Assembly: GCF_003382285.1 (NCBI RefSeq)
Contig: NZ_QTJR01000011.1
Location: 1-64,000 of the forward strand
Origin: Lysobacter soli
Lineage (GTDB): Bacteria; Pseudomonadota; Gammaproteobacteria; Xanthomonadales; Xanthomonadaceae
Direction: 5' to 3'
Length of the DNA stretch: 64,000 nt
The position numbers and the translations under genes were made by a program. This document shows, piece after piece, positions 16,030-24,632 of the stretch. The notes beneath the pieces were generated by a model, which saw nothing but the letters and a program-made list of their open reading frames with translations, was not told where the DNA came from and made no database searches. Positions within the stretch are counted from its first letter, which is position 1, and each line of letters opens with the position of its first letter.

Positions 16030-19014
16030 ATGACCTTGAAGACCACCCAGCTCCGCGACGCGATCACCTTCGCGCTCGCCGTGGGCTCTACTGCGGCGGC
16101 CGGTACCGGCATCGCCTTCGCCCAGGAAGGCGAGAAAGCCACGACCCTCGATCGCATCGAGGTGACGGGTTCGCGCATCAAGCGCGCCGACATCGAAACG
16201 TCCCAGCCGATCTTCTCGCTGAGCCGCGACGACATCACGGCGCAGGGCCTGACCTCCGTCGGCGACGTGATCCAGAACATCACCGCCAACGGTTCGACGC
16301 TCAACAGCACCTTCAACAACGGCGGTAACGGCGAGACGCGCGTCAGCCTGCGCAACCTCGGTTCCAACCGCACCCTGGTGCTGGTCAACGGTCGTCGCTG
16401 GATCGGCGGCACGGGCCTGGGTGGCGCGGTCGACCTCAACACCATCCCGTCGGCAGCCGTCGAGCGCATCGAAATCCTGAAGGACGGCGCCTCCACCATC
16501 TACGGTTCGGACGCCATCGCCGGCGTGGTGAACGTGATCCTGCGCCAGAACTTCGAAGGCGCCGAAGCCAACGCCTACATCGGCCAGTTCGACAAGGGCG
16601 ACGGCGAGCGCCAGGCGTACGACTTCACCATCGGCACGAGCGGCGACCGCTTCTCGGCGATGCTGGGCTACGGCTACGTCAAGGAGGAGCCGGTCATGGC
16701 CGGCGACCGCTACATCTCGAAGGAGCCGACCTACACGACCGGCAACTTCTTCGGTTCGGGCACCAGCCCGAATGGTCGCTTCGCTCTGTGCCCGGGTGGT
16801 TACAACATCACCACCAACACCTGCACCGGCGGCCAGACCAACTTCAATGGCGGCGCTGGCACCTTCACCTACGACGGCGCAGGCACCCCGGCCCGTCCGT
16901 ACGTGCCGGGCGTGGATGCGTACAACTTCGCTCCGGAAAACTACCTGCTGACGCCGCAGGAGCGTCGTTCGGTGTTCGGTAACGCGTCGGTCGACATCAC
17001 CGACAACGTCCGCTTCAAGACGACCGTCACCTACAACGAGCGCGTTTCCGAGCAGCTGCTGGCCGCCATGCCGGTCGTGCTGGGCTCCGCCCCGGGCGCG
17101 ACGCCGCTGGCGCAGGACGTCTTCATCAGCCGCAACAGCATCTACAACCCGTTCGGTGCCGACGTCTCGCGCATCAACCGCCGCATCACCGAGACCGGCG
17201 GTCGTTCGTTCAACCAGGACGTCCGCACGTTCGCGATGAACGCCGGCTTCGAAGGCACGCTGAACTTCGGCGACAACTACTACGACTGGGAAGCGGGCTA
17301 CTTCCGCGGCCAGAACAAGGCGAACAACACCACCTACGGTCTGTTCAACCTGATCGCGCTGGGCCAGGCGCTCGGCCCGTCGTTCCGCGACGCCGACGGC
17401 ACCCCGCGCTGCGGCACGGCGACGGCTCCTATCGCCGGCTGCGTTCCGATGAACATGCTGGGCGGCGTGGGCGGCATCACGCAGGACATGCTCGACTTCG
17501 CCAGCTTCACCGCGCATGACGAGTACAGCTACACGCAGAAGAACTACTACGCGAACTTCAGCGGCGACCTGTTCGACCTGCCGGCTGGCGCGCTGGGCTT
17601 CTCGGTTGGTGCCGAACACCGCACCGAAGAGGGCTACGATTCGCCGGACGCGCTGATCAACTCGGGCAACACCACCGGCAACGCGCGTACCGCGACCGCC
17701 GGCGGTTACAAGGTCGACGAGGCCTACATCGAACTCGCGATCCCGGTCCTGGCCGACCAGCCGTTCGCCAAGCTGCTCGACTTCTCGGTGGCCACGCGCT
17801 ACTCGGATTACTCGAACTTCGGCGACACGCTCAACAGCAAGTTCGGTTTCCGCTGGAAGCCGATCGAAGACCTGATGGTTCGCGGCAACTGGTCGGAGGG
17901 CTTCCGCGCTCCGTCGATCGCCGAGCTGTTCGCCGGTCAGGCCGACTCGTTCCCGAGCCTGGCCGATCCCTGCAACACGGCCAACTACAACACGCAGACC
18001 ACCGTCGGTCAGGCGCAGTGCCGTGCCGAAGGCGTTCCGGCCGGTGGCTACCGCCAGGACAGCGCGCAGATCCGCATCACGGTCGGCGGCAACCCGAACC
18101 TGCTGCCTGAGAAGTCCGAGTCGTACACATTCGGCTTCGTGTACAGCCCGCACTTCGTCGAAGGCCTGGACGTCTCGCTGGACTGGTGGAAGATCACGCT
18201 GGAAGACCAGATCACCACCATCGGTGGTGCGACGATCATCCAGCAGTGTCTGGATTCCGGCGGCGCCGGTCCGACCTGCGATCTGTACACGCGTAATCCG
18301 GCCGGCGACATCAGCACGCTGCTCAACACCACCACGAACATCGGTGGTACGCGCGTTGAGGGTTACGACCTGACCGTCGGCTACAGGCTGCCGGAAACCC
18401 CGTGGGGCAAGTTCAGCTTCACGTGGGATACCACGTACCTGGCCGAGCAGATGGACGACATCGACGGCGACGGCCGTTACGGCGAGGACAACCAGCGTGA
18501 GCCGGCGATCGGCCAGCCGTTGAACTACAACGAAGGCGGCAACCTGGTCGGCGAATACGCGCAGAACGACAACAAGTGGCGCATCCGTTCGAACCTGGCC
18601 ACCCGTTGGGAAATGGGCGACTTCGGCGCGACCTGGAACATGCGCTTCTACTCGCGTCAGGACGAAGTCTGCGATCCGGGCTTCGAAGAGTACGGCTTCG
18701 GTTACCTCTGCACCGAGACCGACCGCTTCGTCGGCGTCCCGACGGACGCGAACGCCAATGGCGTCTGGGACGGCACGGCCGGCGGCGACACGATCGAGTC
18801 GCAGAAGGAAAGCCAGCACCACATCGGCGGCACGACGTACCACGACGTGAGCGTTTACTGGAACGCGCCGTGGAACGCCAAGATCTCGGTCGGTATCAAC
18901 AACGTGTTCGACAAGAACCCGCCGATCGTGCTCAACGCCTTCGCCAACACGTTCGACCCGCAGTACGAGGTCCCGGGCCAGTTCTTCTACATGCGCTACT
19001 CGCAGAAGTTCTGA
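16030..19014 (+). CDS. TonB-dependent receptor 2 (TonB-Xanth-Caul type)
   Basis: 994 aa. Signal peptide to about residue 32 (ends AFAQ), plug domain with LDRIEVTGSRIKRADIETSQ and LKDGASTIYGSDAIAGVVNV, barrel ending FFYMRYSQKF. Closely related to receptor 3 over its whole length, with long identical runs in plug and barrel, so the two arose by tandem duplication. Near residue 810 an acidic loop DIDGDGRYGED and further on DANANGVWDG look like EF-hand type calcium loops, placed between barrel strands. Start chosen at the ATG after GGAGAGAGAG; upstream frame is leader. Confidence 0.93.
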   Translation: MTLKTTQLRDAITFALAVGSTAAAGTGIAFAQEGEKATTLDRIEVTGSRIKRADIETSQPIFSLSRDDITAQGLTSVGDVIQNITANGSTLNSTFNNGGNGETRVSLRNLGSNRTLVLVNGRRWIGGTGLGGAVDLNTIPSAAVERIEILKDGASTIYGSDAIAGVVNVILRQNFEGAEANAYIGQFDKGDGERQAYDFTIGTSGDRFSAMLGYGYVKEEPVMAGDRYISKEPTYTTGNFFGSGTSPNGRFALCPGGYNITTNTCTGGQTNFNGGAGTFTYDGAGTPARPYVPGVDAYNFAPENYLLTPQERRSVFGNASVDITDNVRFKTTVTYNERVSEQLLAAMPVVLGSAPGATPLAQDVFISRNSIYNPFGADVSRINRRITETGGRSFNQDVRTFAMNAGFEGTLNFGDNYYDWEAGYFRGQNKANNTTYGLFNLIALGQALGPSFRDADGTPRCGTATAPIAGCVPMNMLGGVGGITQDMLDFASFTAHDEYSYTQKNYYANFSGDLFDLPAGALGFSVGAEHRTEEGYDSPDALINSGNTTGNARTATAGGYKVDEAYIELAIPVLADQPFAKLLDFSVATRYSDYSNFGDTLNSKFGFRWKPIEDLMVRGNWSEGFRAPSIAELFAGQADSFPSLADPCNTANYNTQTTVGQAQCRAEGVPAGGYRQDSAQIRITVGGNPNLLPEKSESYTFGFVYSPHFVEGLDVSLDWWKITLEDQITTIGGATIIQQCLDSGGAGPTCDLYTRNPAGDISTLLNTTTNIGGTRVEGYDLTVGYRLPETPWGKFSFTWDTTYLAEQMDDIDGDGRYGEDNQREPAIGQPLNYNEGGNLVGEYAQNDNKWRIRSNLATRWEMGDFGATWNMRFYSRQDEVCDPGFEEYGFGYLCTETDRFVGVPTDANANGVWDGTAGGDTIESQKESQHHIGGTTYHDVSVYWNAPWNAKISVGINNVFDKNPPIVLNAFANTFDPQYEVPGQFFYMRYSQKF

Positions 19015-19040
19015 TCGGTACCAACGGCACTTGCAACACA

Positions 19041-19071
19041 ACTACGGCCCCGAAAGGGGCCGTAGTTTTTT
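19041..19071 (+). terminator. Rho-independent terminator of TBDR 2
   Basis: ACTACGGCCCC-GAAA-GGGGCCGTAGT stem of 11 bp followed by a T run. Confidence 0.93.
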
Positions 19072-19127
19072 GCGAGCGTTTCAGAAATGAAACAATGCGC
19101 GTTCAGACTGTTGAAGATTAACAACAC

Positions 19128-19156
19128 TTTAAGTATTCGCTCCGCGGGTCTACCAT
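19128..19156 (+). promoter_or_regulatory. TBDR promoter 3: TTTAAG - 17 bp - TACCAT
   Basis: Third copy of the shared promoter at identical 17-bp spacing, with weaker hexamers (TTTAAG, TACCAT) and the upstream ATTAACAACAC block. Likely weaker or more dependent on an activator than promoters 1 and 2 (inference). Confidence 0.6.
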
Positions 19157-19165
19157 CGGGCCCGA

Positions 19166-19245
19166 CCTTGCCGGACTTGGCGTGGTTGTTTGCTCCGCCC
19201 GGCGTGGTTCCCATGGGAACAACTTAGACCGACTTGGAGAGAGCG
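19166..19245 (+). promoter_or_regulatory. Conserved TBDR leader, copy 3
   Basis: CCTTGCCG, TTGGCGT, TTTGCTCC and a 14-bp perfect palindrome GTTCCCATGGGAAC (19207-19220). Its ATG (19213) opens a four-codon ORF, MGTT then stop, in frame with but upstream of the receptor. The distance from this ATG to the receptor start is 33 bp, as in copy 1. Confidence 0.65.
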
Positions 19246-22200
19246 ATGATCTTGAAGACAACAAAGCTCCGGGACGCAATTCGCGTAACGCTCGCACTGG
19301 GCACCACGACTGCGGCCGGCATCGGCGCAGCACAGGCCCAGGACCCTGCTCCCGCCCCCGCCCAGGAAGCGACGACCCTCGACCGCATCGAAGTCACCGG
19401 TTCGCGCATCAAGCGCGCCGACATCGAGACTTCGCAGCCGATCTTCTCGCTCAGTCGCGATGACATCACCGCGCAGGGCCTCACTTCCGTCGGCGACGTG
19501 ATCCAGAACATCACCGCCAACGGTTCCACGCTCAACACGACCTTCAACAACGGCGGCAACGGCGACACCGGCGTCAGCCTGCGCAACCTCGGCGCGAACC
19601 GGACGCTGGTGCTGGTCAACGGCCGCCGCTGGGTCGGCGGCGCATCCGGCACCGGCCTGGGTGGCCAGGTCGACCTCAACTCGATCCCGACCGCGGCCGT
19701 CGAACGCGTCGAAGTGCTGAAGGATGGCGCCTCGGCGATCTACGGTTCCGATGCGATCGCAGGCGTGGTCAACATCATCCTGCGCCAGAACTTCGAAGGC
19801 GCCGAAGCCAACGCCTACATCGGCCAGTTCGACAAGGGCGACGGATTCCGCCAGTCGTACGACTTCACCATCGGCAGCACGTCCGACCGCTTCGCGGTGA
19901 TGCTGGGCTTCGGCTACGTCAAGGAAGATCCGGTGATGGCGGGCGACCGCTACATCTCCAAGGAGCCGATCTACACCACCGGTGCGGCGCTCGGCGGCAG
20001 CTCGACGACGCCGAACGGCAACTTCTCGGTGCGCTTCGGCGAGTGCTTCACGGACCCGACCGATCCCGACACCGCCACGCGCTGCCGTCCGAACGGCACG
20101 CCCGGCAGCTTCACCTACGATCCGGGTGCAGGCGCGGCGAACTGGCGCAACTTCACCGGCGCCGACATCTACAACTTCGCGCCCGACAACTACCTGCTGA
20201 CGCCGCAGGAACGTCGGTCGGTCTTCGGCAACGCGTCGGTGGACATCACCGACAACGTGCGCTTCAAGACCACGCTCACTTACAACGAGCGGCAATCCGA
20301 ACAGTTGCTCGCGGCGATGCCGATCACGCTGGGCGTGCCGGTCACCGGCACCAACGCCGGCAACGTCGTCATCAGCGCCGACAGCATCTACAACCCGTTC
20401 GGCGAAGACATCGACTGGGTGCAGCGCCGTGCAGTGGAAACCGGCGGTCGTCGCTTCAGCCAGGACGTGCGCACCTTCGCGATGAACGCCGGCTTCGAGG
20501 GCACGCTCAACTTCGCCGACAAGTACTACGACTGGGAAGCGGGCTACTTCTACGGTCGCAACAAGGCCAACAACACCACCAACGGCCTGTTCAACGTGAT
20601 CTCGCTGGGCAATGCGCTGGGACCGTCGTTCATCGATGACGAAGGCGTGCCGACCTGCGGAACGCCCGATTCGCCGATCGCCGGCTGCGTGCCGATGAAC
20701 ATGCTGGGCGGCGTGGGCAGCATGACGCAGGACATGCTCGACTACGCGACCTTCGTCGCGCACGACGAGTACAGCTACACGCAGAAGACCTACTACGCCA
20801 ACATCGGCGGCGACCTGTTCGACCTGCCCGGCGGCCCGCTCGGCTTCTCAATCGGCCTCGAACACCGTACCGAGGAGGGCTACGACTCGCCCGATGCGCT
20901 GATCAACTCCGGCAACACCACCGGTAACGCACGCACCGCCACCAACGGCGGTTACGACGTGGACGAGGCGTACCTCGAACTCGCCATCCCGGTGCTCGCC
21001 GACGTGCCCGGCGCGAAGCTGCTCGATTTCTCGGTCGCCACGCGTTATTCCGACTACAGCAACTTCGGCGACACGCTCAACAGCAAGTTCGGTTTCCGCT
21101 GGAAGCCGATCGAAGACCTGCTGGTCCGCGGCAACTGGTCCGAAGGTTTCCGCGCGCCGTCGATCGCCGAACTGTTCGCCGGCCAGGCCGACTCGTTCCC
21201 GCAGGTCAGCGATCCCTGCAACCAGGCCAACTTCGGCAACCAGACGCCGCCGGCGCAGGCACGCTGCCAGGCCGAAGGCGTACCCGCGGGCGGCTACGCA
21301 CAGAACAACACGCAGATCCGCATCACCGTCGGCGGCAATCCGAACCTGCTGCCGGAGAAGGCCGAATCGACCACGGCGGGCCTGGTCTACAGTCCGAGCT
21401 TCGTCGAAGGACTCGACGTTTCGCTGGACTGGTGGAAGATCAAGATCGAGGACGCCATCACCACCGTCGGCGCGACCGCGATCATCCAGCAGTGCATCGA
21501 CTCCGGCGGCACCGGCGCGACCTGCGATCTGTACAGCCGCCAGCCCGGTGGCGAAATCCTCACCCTGCTCAACACCACGACCAACATCGGCGGCACGAAG
21601 GTCGAAGGCTGGGATATGACGGTGAGCTATCGTCTGCCCGAGAACTCGTGGGGCAAGTTCAGCTTCACGTGGGACACGACCTACCTGTCGGAATTCCTCA
21701 ACGACAACGACGGCGACGGCATCTACGGCGAGGACATCTTCAAGGAACCCGCGATCGGCTCGCCGATGGCGGCGAACGAAGGTGGCAACCTCGTCGGCGA
21801 ATACGACGGTCCGAACCTGCTCAACTACTGGCGCATCCGTTCGAACCTCGCGGCACGCTGGGAGAAGGGCGACTGGGGCGCGACGTGGAACGTGCGCTAC
21901 TACTCCGACCAGACCGAGCCTTGCCAGACCTTCGAGGATTACGGCTACGGTTGGCTGTGCACCACCACCGACCGCTTCCGCAGCATCCCGACCGACGCCA
22001 ACGGCAACGGCACCTGGGACGGTACGGCCGGCGGCGACGACTTCACCGTCGTCGCGGCGAACGAGCACCATGTGGGCGCCTCGACCTTCCATGACGCGAG
22101 CCTCTACTGGAACGCGCCGTGGAATGCGAAGGTGACCGTCGGCATCAACAACATCTTCGACAAGAACCCGCCGATCGCGTACACCGCCTTCGCCAACTCG

Positions 22201-22263
22201 TTCGATCCGCAGTACGACGTGCCGGGACGCTTCTTCTACTTCCGGTATTCGCAGAAGTTCTGA
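19246..22263 (+). CDS. TonB-dependent receptor 3 (TonB-Xanth-Caul type)
   Basis: 1005 aa. Signal peptide ends near AQAQ (residue 29), short Pro/Ala linker DPAPAPAQEA, plug with LDRIEVTGSRIKRADIETSQ, barrel ending FFYFRYSQKF. Near-duplicate of receptor 2; differences cluster in extracellular-loop-like insertions, for example around residues 248-300. The acidic loop DNDGDGIYGED near residue 820 matches the DIDGDG loop of receptor 2. A TTG 12 bp upstream extends the frame, but the ATG has a well-placed GGAGAG. Substrate unknown; duplication suggests widened or diversified substrate range. Confidence 0.93.
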   Translation: MILKTTKLRDAIRVTLALGTTTAAGIGAAQAQDPAPAPAQEATTLDRIEVTGSRIKRADIETSQPIFSLSRDDITAQGLTSVGDVIQNITANGSTLNTTFNNGGNGDTGVSLRNLGANRTLVLVNGRRWVGGASGTGLGGQVDLNSIPTAAVERVEVLKDGASAIYGSDAIAGVVNIILRQNFEGAEANAYIGQFDKGDGFRQSYDFTIGSTSDRFAVMLGFGYVKEDPVMAGDRYISKEPIYTTGAALGGSSTTPNGNFSVRFGECFTDPTDPDTATRCRPNGTPGSFTYDPGAGAANWRNFTGADIYNFAPDNYLLTPQERRSVFGNASVDITDNVRFKTTLTYNERQSEQLLAAMPITLGVPVTGTNAGNVVISADSIYNPFGEDIDWVQRRAVETGGRRFSQDVRTFAMNAGFEGTLNFADKYYDWEAGYFYGRNKANNTTNGLFNVISLGNALGPSFIDDEGVPTCGTPDSPIAGCVPMNMLGGVGSMTQDMLDYATFVAHDEYSYTQKTYYANIGGDLFDLPGGPLGFSIGLEHRTEEGYDSPDALINSGNTTGNARTATNGGYDVDEAYLELAIPVLADVPGAKLLDFSVATRYSDYSNFGDTLNSKFGFRWKPIEDLLVRGNWSEGFRAPSIAELFAGQADSFPQVSDPCNQANFGNQTPPAQARCQAEGVPAGGYAQNNTQIRITVGGNPNLLPEKAESTTAGLVYSPSFVEGLDVSLDWWKIKIEDAITTVGATAIIQQCIDSGGTGATCDLYSRQPGGEILTLLNTTTNIGGTKVEGWDMTVSYRLPENSWGKFSFTWDTTYLSEFLNDNDGDGIYGEDIFKEPAIGSPMAANEGGNLVGEYDGPNLLNYWRIRSNLAARWEKGDWGATWNVRYYSDQTEPCQTFEDYGYGWLCTTTDRFRSIPTDANGNGTWDGTAGGDDFTVVAANEHHVGASTFHDASLYWNAPWNAKVTVGINNIFDKNPPIAYTAFANSFDPQYDVPGRFFYFRYSQKF

Positions 22264-22288
22264 TCCTTCCCCGCGAAGGTTCATTCGC

Positions 22289-22315
22289 AGCGGCCCCGCA
22301 AGGGGCCGCCGCTTT
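22289..22315 (+). terminator. Terminator of TBDR 3
   Basis: CGGCCCC-GCAA-GGGGCCG hairpin, same core as the two preceding terminators but with a poor T tract (CGCTTTATC). Confidence 0.7.
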
Positions 22316-22372
22316 ATCCGGGACGCGCCGACCGGGCTAAACTCGGCATTCCCAACGCGCCGCAGCGATCGC

Positions 22373-23032
22373 ATGAGCTTCGAGATCAGCCCCGTCTTCT
22401 CGGTCCCCTTCGCGCAGGACATGCTGCCCGACGCCGCGGCGCTCAACCCGCAATTACGGGCGCTGATCCTGGCGCGCGAATCCGAAGGCGCGCGCTACGC
22501 CAATCCGAATCCGTCGCTTCAGCAGCAACCGGGCGTGTTCGAAAGCGACTTCAACCTCTTCGCCTGGCCGGACGCCTGCATCCAGCAGCTTCGCCAGTTC
22601 TGCTGGACGGCGCTCGGCCGCACGATCGCCGATCTGAACGGCTACAGCGCCGAAGAAATGAAGCGGCTGCAGATCTTCTCGCACACGTGGTTCCACGTGA
22701 CGCGCAAAGGAGGGTTCACGATCAACCACACGCATCCGATGGCCTCGTGGTCCGGCGTGTACTGCGTGGATCCGGGCACGACGCCGGCCGATCGCCCCGA
22801 TTCGGGCGTGCTGCGCTTCCACAATCCGCACCATTACAGCAACTACTTCCTCGACGCCGGCAACGCACGGCTGCGTGCTCCGTATCACCACGGCACGTGG
22901 AACGTCCGCTTCCAGGCCGGGCAACTTGTTTTGTTCCCGTCCTGGTTGCAGCACGAAGTGATGCCGTTCTTCGGGGACGACGAACGCATCACCATCGCGT
23001 TCAACTGCTGGTTCGGGATGAAGAACGGCTGA
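22373..23032 (+). CDS. Putative 2OG-Fe(II) oxygenase (TIGR02466 / 2OG-FeII_Oxy_5 type)
   Basis: 219 aa. Core motifs INHTHPMASWSGVYCVD (His119, His121), DSGVLRFHNPHHY, and LVLFPSWLQHEVMPF (His194), then DERITIAFNCWF, match the TIGR02466 oxygenase family, whose substrates are unknown. Fe ligands are assigned by analogy with the family. The gene follows TBDR 3 after 109 bp and a hairpin, and is closed by its own strong terminator, so it may be a separate unit or receive read-through from the receptor. Such oxygenases often sit near TBDRs in Xanthomonadales and Caulobacterales. Confidence 0.8.
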   Translation: MSFEISPVFSVPFAQDMLPDAAALNPQLRALILARESEGARYANPNPSLQQQPGVFESDFNLFAWPDACIQQLRQFCWTALGRTIADLNGYSAEEMKRLQIFSHTWFHVTRKGGFTINHTHPMASWSGVYCVDPGTTPADRPDSGVLRFHNPHHYSNYFLDAGNARLRAPYHHGTWNVRFQAGQLVLFPSWLQHEVMPFFGDDERITIAFNCWFGMKNG

Positions 23033-23066
23033 TGCCGGCGTACTGCCGCTGATCTGCAAAGGCATC

Positions 23067-23095
23067 AAAAAAGCCGCAAAAAATGCGGCTTTTTT
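23067..23095. terminator. Bidirectional terminator
   Basis: AAAAAAGCCGC-AAAAAAT-GCGGCTTTTTT: a T run on both strands, between the convergent oxygenase and DUF4097 genes. Confidence 0.9.
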
Positions 23096-23121
23096 GCTTT
23101 TTCGCACCTGCCTCGACGCAC

Positions 23122-24039
23122 TCATTCCAATCGAAGCGTCGCATCTCCCGAGAAGCTTTCGATCGACACGTCGCCATCGCCGTTGCCGTAGCGGTGGTCG
23201 AAGCTCGAACCCGGACCGTGCTTGGGACGATTGATCTGCGCGCCCGGTGCGGCCAGGTCGCCGCTGAAGCTTTCGCCGCGCACGTTCGCCGACAGGTTCT
23301 TCGGCAGCGTGAGGTCGAGGTCGCCGCTGACGGTTTCCAGCGTGACGCGCCCGTTGTTCGCCAGCGCGGTGTTGATGCGGATGTCGCCCGACACCGTCGA
23401 ACCGGACAGCTTCTGCACGCGCGTGTTGAGCGTGCTCACGTCGACGCGGCCCGACACGGTTTCCACGCGCACCTCGCCGTCCAGGCGGCCGCGCAGGTTG
23501 AGGTCGCCGCTCACCGTTTCGGCGCTGACACGGCTGGAGTTGACGGTGAGCATCAGGTCGCCGCTGACGCTGTCGAAGTCGGCTTCGCGCGGTGCGGCGG
23601 CGACGGTCACCTCGCCGCTGACCGAGTCGATGGACAACTCGTTCGACGCGACGCCTTCGACGTTGACGTCGGCGGAGACCACGTCGATGTCGAGGTCGGC
23701 GCGGATCGGCACCATCAGGCGCAGGTCGGTCGGCTCGCTCTTGTCGCCGCCGCCGAACACGCCCATGCCGCTGCGGTTGGGATACTTCACGCGGATGCTG
23801 AGGTGTTCGCGGTCGCCGTCGATCTCCAGGCGCTCGACGCCTTCGCCGAGGCTGCCTTCGATCTTCACTTCCGGCTTGTCCCAGGCGCGCACTTCGACGC
23901 TGCCCTTGACGTTCTCGATCTCGACCCGGCCACGCGGGTCCAGCGGACGCGACTCGTTGATCGGCGTGGCGGCGAAGGCGCCGTGCGCCGTCAGCAGGGC
24001 CAGGCCGAATGCGAGGCGTTGGATGTGGGCGCGGGTCAT
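23122..24039 (-). CDS. DUF4097-type secreted repeat protein
   Basis: 305 aa. Signal peptide residues 1-23 (ends AFAA). The rest is a series of short repeats with the core VSGDL or FSGDL (VSGEVTV, VSGDLMLTV, VSGDLNLRG, VSGRVDV, VSGDIRI, VSGDLDL, FSGDLAA, FSGDATLRL), about eight copies, the pattern of beta-solenoid DUF4097 / putative auto-transporter adhesin heads. Function unknown; probably periplasmic or surface exposed. It ends the sigma/anti-sigma run: the anti-sigma gene stops 71 bp before its start. Confidence 0.85.
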   Translation of the reverse strand: MTRAHIQRLAFGLALLTAHGAFAATPINESRPLDPRGRVEIENVKGSVEVRAWDKPEVKIEGSLGEGVERLEIDGDREHLSIRVKYPNRSGMGVFGGGDKSEPTDLRLMVPIRADLDIDVVSADVNVEGVASNELSIDSVSGEVTVAAAPREADFDSVSGDLMLTVNSSRVSAETVSGDLNLRGRLDGEVRVETVSGRVDVSTLNTRVQKLSGSTVSGDIRINTALANNGRVTLETVSGDLDLTLPKNLSANVRGESFSGDLAAPGAQINRPKHGPGSSFDHRYGNGDGDVSIESFSGDATLRLE

Positions 24040-24110
24040 GGACGTTCTCCGGGAATCAGGCTTCGGTTCTTGGGTGGTGAAAGTGGTCAGCGGCATCTGG
24101 ATGGCACCGG

Positions 24111-24632
24111 TCATGCGTAGGCGACGCGTTGCGCCAGTGCGAGGCGCCGTGCGTAGGTCTTGCGGAGCTGTTCGAGCAGCAGGCGCGAGTTCGGATCGTG
24201 CGCCAGCGCGTCGAGGATCAGCGCGGCGTTGCGGTCGAGTTCGTCGAACGCCGGCTGCAGTTCCGCCGGCGGCCGGCCCGTACCGACTTCGATCATCGCG
24301 GCCTGGTACTGGCGGCGCATGCCCTGGGCTTCCAGCTGCACGAGCGTGTCGCGCTGCGCGGTCGCGGTGCCGGGAAGCGCCGGGCCTTCGCCACCGCTGC
24401 GCCACAGCCCGACCATGCCCACGGCGAGCACGAGGGTGGCGGCCATCGCGACCGGCGCGATCCAGCGCGGACGCTGCTTCTGCACCTGGCGCGGCTGCGC
24501 CTGGATGCGCTCGGCGATGCCGGCCCAGAGGTCGCGCTCGGGCGCTTCGTCGCGGCGCATCGCCCGCAACTGCCAGCGCAGCGCATCGGGGAGGTCGTCG
24601 CGACCGGTGTTTTCGGTGTGGTTCGTGTTCAT
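24111..24632 (-). CDS. Anti-sigma factor-like single-pass membrane protein
   Basis: 173 aa. Cytoplasmic N-terminus (about residues 1-57), one membrane segment (IAPVAMAATLVLAVGMVGLW), then a periplasmic helical tail. The start overlaps the stop of the ECF sigma gene by 4 bp (ATGA), the classic arrangement for a sigma and its anti-sigma. There is no zinc-binding HxxxCxxC motif, so the assignment rests on topology and context rather than on a recognised domain. Confidence 0.7.
   Translation of the reverse strand: MNTNHTENTGRDDLPDALRWQLRAMRRDEAPERDLWAGIAERIQAQPRQVQKQRPRWIAPVAMAATLVLAVGMVGLWRSGGEGPALPGTATAQRDTLVQLEAQGMRRQYQAAMIEVGTGRPPAELQPAFDELDRNAALILDALAHDPNSRLLLEQLRKTYARRLALAQRVAYA

Noticed and set aside
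15934-19041. 1035-residue open frame antisense to TonB receptor 2
   Set aside because: Same codon-phase shadow; repeated at receptor 3 only because of duplication.
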